This document shows, piece by piece, positions 57,985 through 64,000 of a stretch of DNA of 64,000 nucleotides (its first letter is position 1; each line of letters opens with the position of its first letter). A program made the translations under genes and the position numbers. Origin of the DNA: Bugulina stolonifera (lineage: Eukaryota > Bryozoa > Gymnolaemata > Cheilostomatida > Bugulidae); contig OW285189.1 of assembly GCA_935421135.1 (NCBI GenBank), forward strand, positions 5,043,072 through 5,107,071. The letters are read 5' to 3'. Below the pieces are notes generated by a model. That model made no database searches. It had not been told where the DNA came from and worked only from the letters and a program-made list of their open reading frames with translations.

Positions 57985-58176
57985 ACACTTAAACGCATCG
58001 CAGTCCTCCAGAAGGCAACTGTTAGAGTAATTTTAAACATTAAACCGAGAGAACATGTTACCTCTCATTTTAAAACCCTAAAAATCATGCCAGTCTGTTG
58101 TACCGCAAGTGGTAAATCACTCAATAATATTGCTGACTTTGTTTATTCTTCACATGGGACTAGCGAAATCCATTAG
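57982..58176 (+). pseudogene. LINE reverse-transcriptase C-terminal fragment
   Basis: The frame reads RIAVLQKATVRVILN, then HVTSHFKTLKIMPV. This is the typical L-Q-K-x-A-x-R-x-I ... H-x-x-F-x-x-L-x-I-x-P signature near the end of LINE (CR1/jockey/L2-like) reverse transcriptases. It ends at a TAG. The rest of the element is absent, as expected for a truncated copy. Confidence 0.7.
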
Positions 58177-58586
58177 GACTAGTCTGCTACGAAAAAATGG
58201 CATGTGTTATTGAAAGCTGCGTCTGTATTTTGGCTTTATCCTCGATCAATTGTTATATCATACCCTGGACGCACGACGAGCTCCGGCATCCCTCAAAATA
58301 TGTGGGAATTTATCTAACTGGAGGGTGCTATCCTCCCCGCCACTAACAGCCCACTGTCATGGTGAGTTGTTTCCTCCTGTTATATAATACTCACCCGCCT
58401 AATTCATAAGACGCCAATCCATCGGCATTAACATTAGTACAATCAATTTGTAACAAGGTCTTAGAACGTCAACCACTTACTACATCTACCGGCAACTACT
58501 CAACTAGAGAATACGATTAGAATTATCAAATTAATATTTAAAATATCTTTTCAGTGACCGAGGACAAAGGAACAACTATCACCTAG
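58177..58586. other. Non-coding stretch
   Basis: Nothing recognised beyond ordinary AT-rich sequence. Confidence 0.5.
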
Positions 58587-58806
58587 AAGGTAACAAGTGT
58601 GAATCTACCCAGCACTACCACTTTCATTGGAACTTCCATTATGCCAAGTGGTGCCCCTGTTTTAGAGTTGACCTTGGGGATAACTATCCCGGCCTTTACT
58701 ATCTTCATTATCTTACTAGTTTTGGTCATCCAGTTGTATCGACGCAGGCAGAGGAGGTTTGCAGTCCCCGTCAACCTAGCTAACATTGATTATGTAACGC
58801 CTCAAG
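58587..58806 (+). CDS. Orphan exon: single-pass transmembrane segment with basic stop-transfer and YVTP tail
   Basis: Bounded by an acceptor (CTATCACCTAG) and a donor (CAAG-GTATTG) and open throughout. It encodes a Ser/Thr-rich ectodomain edge (LPSTTTFIGTSIMPSG), about 23 hydrophobic residues (from LTLGITIPAFTIF to VLVIQLY), a stop-transfer RRRQRR, and a juxtamembrane NIDYVTPQ. The layout is that of a type I receptor with a cytosolic tyrosine motif. Neighbouring exons were not found, so it may be a relic. Confidence 0.5.
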
Positions 58807-59274
58807 GTATTGAGAACACGCTATTCAGTATTTCTGAGCATACTTGCCAAGTGTCCCGGGTTTCTCGGGACACTCCCGGGATTTGAAAATTGTCCCTACA
58901 CTGTCCCAATGTCTTGATTTTTACCCCAGGAATTAGAAAATTGCTGTTCTAAAATTTTTATTTATTATTTGCTTTGGGTTTTCCAAAATATTTGCTGAAA
59001 ATTTACGGACTACTCTCTATACACCGTTTATTATAAAGGGGATTCGATTTCTAGTGACTTTTGTGTCTATGCCTGTTGCCACTAGCAATAGCCCAAACTC
59101 TGACTAATCTCTGGGCTATATTGGCGGTGTACTACATGGTCCCTAACAGTGAGTAGCTATTTTATATAAATGCCCTAATGTCAATGACAAGTGACAACCA
59201 CCACGCGAATGAAAATATTATTCGCTTGTATCTGTACCTGTACTGATGAAACAGTTTTCATTTATTTATATTAG
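58807..59274. other. Non-coding stretch with a CCCGGG-rich repeat-like start
   Basis: 58838-58920 reads TTGCCAAGTGTCCCGGGTTT and TCCCGGGATTTGAAAATTG, resembling the end of a dispersed element, but no second copy is in the window. Confidence 0.4.
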
Positions 59275-60405
59275 ATATTACTTCAGCTGCTGTTAAGCCA
59301 AACAATGCCCAAATTACAGAAAAACAAAAGACTGCAAATTTCAAGATAAATGGTTCAAAGCTTTTAATTTTATTTCTAAAAGCAAATTAGGTCTTGAATA
59401 TGCTTTCTGCACTCTCTGCAAAGCAGATATCAGTATTACTGGTGGTGGCACCAATGACATCACTAGACACACACTGACTCAGAAACACATCAAAGCAGCC
59501 AAAGCTGTCACGTTGTCAAAAAGCTTAGAAGACTCATTTATTCTCAATGATTCTGAAGCTCAAAAGGTAGACTTATGTTATTATAATTCGATATAAATAT
59601 AATTTATTTATATATTTGTGGAACAATTTAGTCTTTAATAAATTTTTATTTTGTAACAATTCTATGGGTCTTATTTAGATCATCAAAGCCGAAGCACTCT
59701 TTACAACGTTCATTACAAAGCACAACATTGCTTTCAATGTGGCAGACCACTTCACCAAATTGGCAGCTCAGATGTTTACCGATAGTCTAATTGCTTGCAA
59801 GTTCAGATGTGCCAGAACCAAGTCATCGGCCATGGTAAAAGGTAAGTTGAAGGGGTATTGCATAGCTTCTTGAATTTTTGTAGCAAATTGAACATATCTT
59901 ACATTGCATTCAGTAATGTGCAGATGTTGACAATTATTATTTGTATAAGATGTACAAAAATAAATTGCAGAAGTCTTTGGTCCAAAGCAAGATAGGGAGC
60001 TGGCCACAGTACTTAGGGAGAAGAAGTTCGCTCTGATGATAGATGAGTCAACGGATTATAATGCATCAAAGCAGTTGGTTATCCTTGTCAGTGCAATGTT
60101 GAAAAGCCAAGTACAGACTCTGTTTCTTGATATTCCTGTGTGCAATCTGTCTACTGCTGATGATCTATTTGCTGCGGTTGATAGTTGCTTAAAGTAAGTG
60201 TAATATTTAGTTAATTCTTTTGACCGTTCATGTACGATTTTTGGAGGTGATGTTGAAAAACCATGAAGTGTAATGCCTTAATAATGTGTTTCAGGACGAG
60301 AGGAATTCCATGGGCAAACGTATTTGCGTTTAACTCAGACAATTGCTCAGTGATGAAAAGCCAACGAAATGGTGTGATTGCTAAGCTAAGAGAGCAAAAC
60401 TATTA
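59275..60405 (+). pseudogene. hAT-like transposase exons, 3' part missing
   Basis: Exons: 59275-59566, 59679-59835, 59971-60193, 60295 to about 60405; the last three joints agree in phase. The first has a BED-like zinc finger (FCTLCKADIS ... HTLTQKH). The third has the hAT motif MIDESTDYNASKQLVIL. The fourth has SDNCSVMKSQRNGV-AKLRE, matching the S-D-x-A-S/x-V-M region after the second catalytic Asp in hAT transposases. A one-base shift just after the likely ATG (MPK) breaks the start, and the C-terminal dimerisation region is not found. It could also be a domesticated hAT-derived gene. Confidence 0.75.
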
Positions 60406-60684
60406 TAAAATGTGGAATACCATAGCTAGTGTCAAAATCCACAATAATACGACAGTTTCAACTTCAATGTTTAATTAATTTCTATTGACATTGGGACACG
60501 AATAAATATACAACATACAAAGGTTAATGTTATTACCAATATTGCATATTTGCATAATGTTAAATACTTCTTTTCCAGAGAAAATCAGGTGTCATTGGTG
60601 TCTTTGTGGATGACATTTGGTAAACAATCAGTGTTGGGTAGACTGCATTATAACGTTTTCCGTACACATTCTCTTGATATAGAG

Positions 60685-61930
60685 CAGGGATGCCCAAATG
60701 TGTCCCTAAGGGACACAGTGTCCCTTTGCATGGATTTTGGTGTCCCTTCATCACTTTTCAAATTTCACATGCAAACATGTCTTCTTGTGGCTGAGCAGTG
60801 AAAGCAATTGCACTGCTCAAGTTACACCCGAAAATACATCACAATGTTAAAAAATCCCCACATTTGAAAATCTCAAAATATTTTTAAATAATACAGATGT
60901 AAATTTCTGTCAACGATTTAAAGCCTACAAAAAATTGAAGGCCTGATTGACCTAATCACAGAGCTGAAGACAGAGTAAAGTGAAAAGTGCAGCCACCCCT
61001 AACTTATCTAAAATCGCTGTCAAACTGATGACACTCTTTAGTAGCACATACTTGTAGGCCTATGTGAGTTTGTTCAGTCACCTGAACTACATGCATATCA
61101 AAAACAAAAATCAGACAAGACTGGCAGACAAACATACCAGGCAGCTACTAAAGGAGACATAGACCTTGAGGATGATCCAAGAGAAGAGACAATTCCATGT
61201 CACCCACTAATAATTGTATTCACAAGTGAATCATGTAGCATGCATAGAATATTCATTGCAACTTTCATATAATTTACTTGAGGCCGAAACAGACTAGCGG
61301 ATATGTTTGCTGCATTTCACCACGTTTAGTCAGCGTAACAACTTTTTTCCGCTAGACAACACACTAGCGATGTTTTCTCCATGAAAGGAATTTCTAGTCT
61401 TCGCGTGTGTGCCAAGGGAGGCAATTATTGCTATACATGTATATGTCATGTCTCCTACGTGCACATCACGTTATAACAACGACTCAACTTAGAATTTTTG
61501 TTTACAGACGAAAGTGTAGAATGGAGCCGAGAAAAATTTTGCCCAATTAGAAGTCAGTGATATCGAGAGCTAAACGTAAAATATTAAACACACTTGATAT
61601 TTGGCGAACAGGGCGTTTTGCTCTCAATTTTGTGACGCCCTGTTGCTTCACCGTCATTTTGAGGCTAATAACGGCGCAAAATTTGCTAGTTTGTTTCTAC
61701 CTTTCTTCTGTTTTCGTATACTTCAAAAGTAGATGACTATTGCTGTCATACTTTGGTTGAAACTAAATCAATAAATACGCGAGTTATAGCTATAAAATAA
61801 CTCATTTTGTATCATAATTAAATTGCCCATTTAATAATCGCAATAAATGCAGCAGAAAAAACTAAGTGTCCCTTGCTCTGATGCGATTTTAGAATTTGTC
61901 CCTTTCCACCAAAAAGTTTGGGCATCCCTG
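60685..61930. mobile_element. Non-autonomous hAT element (1246 bp), 8-bp TSD
   Basis: The terminal inverted repeats CAGGGATGCCCAAA and TTTGGGCATCCCTG are perfect. The exact 8-bp target duplication ATATAGAG lies at 60677-60684 and 61931-61938, diagnostic of the hAT superfamily. No transposase is encoded. It was inserted just downstream of the hAT-like exons. Confidence 0.95.
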
Positions 61931-61938
61931 ATATAGAG

Positions 61939-64000
61939 TATTCTTCCGTTATGTTATTTATTATTACTTCTACTGTTTAATTAGTCATTCATTTAACTAT
62001 CAGCCTATCAGCTTCCGGTATATTTTAGATTTCAGCAACACAAGTAAGAAAAAGTCAAGCAAATCCTTTCACAAGTACGCTGTGAGCATGCATGTTTATA
62101 ATCCGTCATTCGACTGCTTTGTTTTAATGTGATGGTTAAATAACTGCTATATAAGAAAGAATCGCATGGGCACAGGCTATTTTTGTAGGCTAGGTTTTAT
62201 TGTAAATCATAGAAGATAGGGAGCATGCTGCATTTGCCTTAAATTCCAATACTTTGTAGTTGCTGGTATTTTAAATTCAAGTAATGTATCTCATGAACAC
62301 CCATTTTAGAAGTCCCCCTTTACTAAGACATAAAGCCCTGCATTGAAAATGGGTGGTGGCTCTTAGACTAGATGGCTTTACCCCTACTGCACATTCCAAA
62401 ATCTGCTGAGACCACTTTCAGGCAGCAACCGTCAAAACCCTAAGTTCAATACAATACCCTCTAAATTTTGATTTCCCTATTCAGTTACGGAGAAAGACCG
62501 AATCATTATAGCAAACCAAGTTCGAAGGTCAAATATATCTTGCATTTTACTTAGAGCAAATCCAAAACTAGAAGGGAGCTGAAAAGAAAGATCGACAAAG
62601 TGTATTAAGAGGAAGCTGCAGCACCTGACATGCCTACATAGATAGAGAGCATGCTTATAAAAAACTCTCACCATGGTTGCATATTTCAATATTATATATT
62701 AATTTGAATGGGTTTTCATCTGTTTCGAACTGGGCGTCCTTTGAGATTTGTTCACTTTATGTTTAATTTGATTTATACTTTGCTTCAGATGGTTGTGTTC
62801 AGTTTTTGGTTCAAAGTCAGGTTGTTGTGACTTCTCAATGATGCTGCACTTAGTTAAACCCCACACTTTTCCAAATGCAACTTGAAAATGAAGACACAAC
62901 AACTCGAATAATAGCTTCTATAGGACTTTTCAATTATTTAGTTGTTTTACAATAAATATTGTGCAGTGAACAAAATTATTTCAGGAGTACGTTATGCATA
63001 GTTAAATGCTGGTATATATAAATGCTTAAATCATCAACAATGCTAATGACGAGAGATAATTTAGCGATAGCGATTACTAGTCAAATTTACCTTGTTTAAA
63101 CTCACAAAAGATAAGAGCTGAAAATTGAAATTATTAACAATAATATGATTAAATTATCTACAATCATTATACAAATATATATTAGGTGTGGCATTATCAG
63201 ATAACATGTCTCATACTTTGATTGATGGTGACTGACAAAACTGCAGATGGCATCGACTTTGAAGAGAGCCAAGAAGATGAAGAGTGTGAGATATAAAAAC
63301 AATTGATTTTGTAATGTATCGATATTTCCTTAGATGTTATCGTACTATCTGACACCATTTTCTAATGATGATGTCAAAATTTGCAGTTGGGATGACGGAG
63401 TTTGTCTGGCGCCAATCTCCATGCAGCTGATGCTCCTGACTATTATTTTGATGGCTATGCCGAAAAGGTTTATCACATGTATTTTTACCAACACCAATTT
63501 TTATTGAATGCAGCTTGCTCTAATGATAGAAGAATACACTTTTGTCCAGCTTATTTTGTCCTGTTCTCAAGCCCTATCCTTCCCCGACGGCAATTACCGC
63601 CATAATTATACTATCCACATCACATTTTTGCACAATGGCCACATGTTCATGTTTACTCGGATATTATCAAAGTGAAGTTGGGATTTATTGGTGCCGTAGT
63701 ATTAATGACTTATAAAATGTGGCGCAAGAACATTCTAGTCATCGAATGATGCAGAGAAATGTGCTTTTTAGTAGTGCACTACAGTTCTCTGGTGCTGTAA
63801 TCACACAGGTTAGCGGGTTAAAATGTTTGAAATCAGCATTTCATAGATGATGAAAGTCCACAACATCCAACAATGACAATTATATCCATCTTTCAAGCCG
63901 TGAATTATTTCTGCCTGAAGAAGCAGAGCGATGAACTAGAGGAGAGTGCGGCATCAACGCCTATTTTGGGAGAGATGGAAGATGAGTTTGGCATTTTGAT
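61939..64000. other. Stretch with no assigned gene
   Basis: AT-rich. Two exon-like pieces can be seen: 63241-63289 (acidic, DFEESQEDEE, ending at a GTGAGA donor) and 63384-63467 (frame with APDYYFDGYAEK before a GTTTAT donor). The latter vaguely recalls the Y-Y-F-D-x-Y start of arginine methyltransferases, but the frames do not chain. The last 100 bp are open in more than one frame. Confidence 0.3.

Noticed and set aside
63384..63467. Arginine methyltransferase exon (YYFDGYAEK)
   Set aside because: The similarity is nine residues, the upstream frame has a stop, and no following exon with SAM-binding motifs was found.

Overview
The window is eukaryotic nuclear DNA from an animal: AT-rich, with many short GT-AG introns, minisatellites and many transposable elements. 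There is no operon structure, no Shine-Dalgarno sites and no bacterial gene. A CD225/dispanin gene and a very large RGS22-like gene fit an invertebrate metazoan. A non-bilaterian such as a sponge is my guess from general genome style, held weakly.

Layout. 1-4030: minus-strand Gypsy LTR retrotransposon whose gag-pol frame is open from 3822 off the left edge, plus a short candidate 5' LTR. 5618-7195: last three exons of a plus-strand CD225/dispanin gene. 7196-10500: non-coding, with fold-back elements and a minisatellite. 10505-11490: solo LTR (family A) and a tRNA-derived SINE. 11671-46758: minus-strand RGS22-like gene. I could chain 49 exons by splice sites and phase (about 6.8 kb of coding sequence); the first exon was not found. 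Its introns hold MITEs, a solo LTR, minisatellites that begin at or near splice sites, a second LTR family (B) with an embedded TTAA-flanked MITE, and a complete 5.1-kb LTR element (41050-46163) that encodes only a Gag-like protein. 48140-49350: two solo LTRs back to back. 49.6-56.65 kb: an apparent composite DNA element bounded by inverted copies of one 50-bp minisatellite. It holds a minus-strand transposase-like gene, a plus-strand coiled-coil gene with a duplicated exon, and an inserted piggyBac element (50907-53948, TTAA-flanked). 56.65-58.0 kb: degenerate promoter/LTR-like sequence and a second Gag-like pseudogene with the same unusual zinc-finger pattern as the 44.4-kb Gag. 58.0-58.2 kb: LINE reverse-transcriptase tail. 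58.6 kb: orphan transmembrane exon. 59.3-60.4 kb: hAT-like transposase exons, followed by a 1.25-kb non-autonomous hAT element with an exact 8-bp target duplication. 61.9-64 kb: nothing I can name.

The two host genes are unrelated in function as far as I can tell: CD225/dispanin is a small membrane protein, and RGS22-like is a multi-RGS-domain protein. The rest is mobile DNA. The least familiar item is the gag-only LTR family: an intact 5.1-kb member with near-identical LTRs, three solo LTRs, and a diverged relative at 57 kb sharing a C2H2-plus-CxC finger rather than the retroviral CCHC knuckle. The other notable pattern is minisatellites starting at splice sites of the RGS22-like gene.
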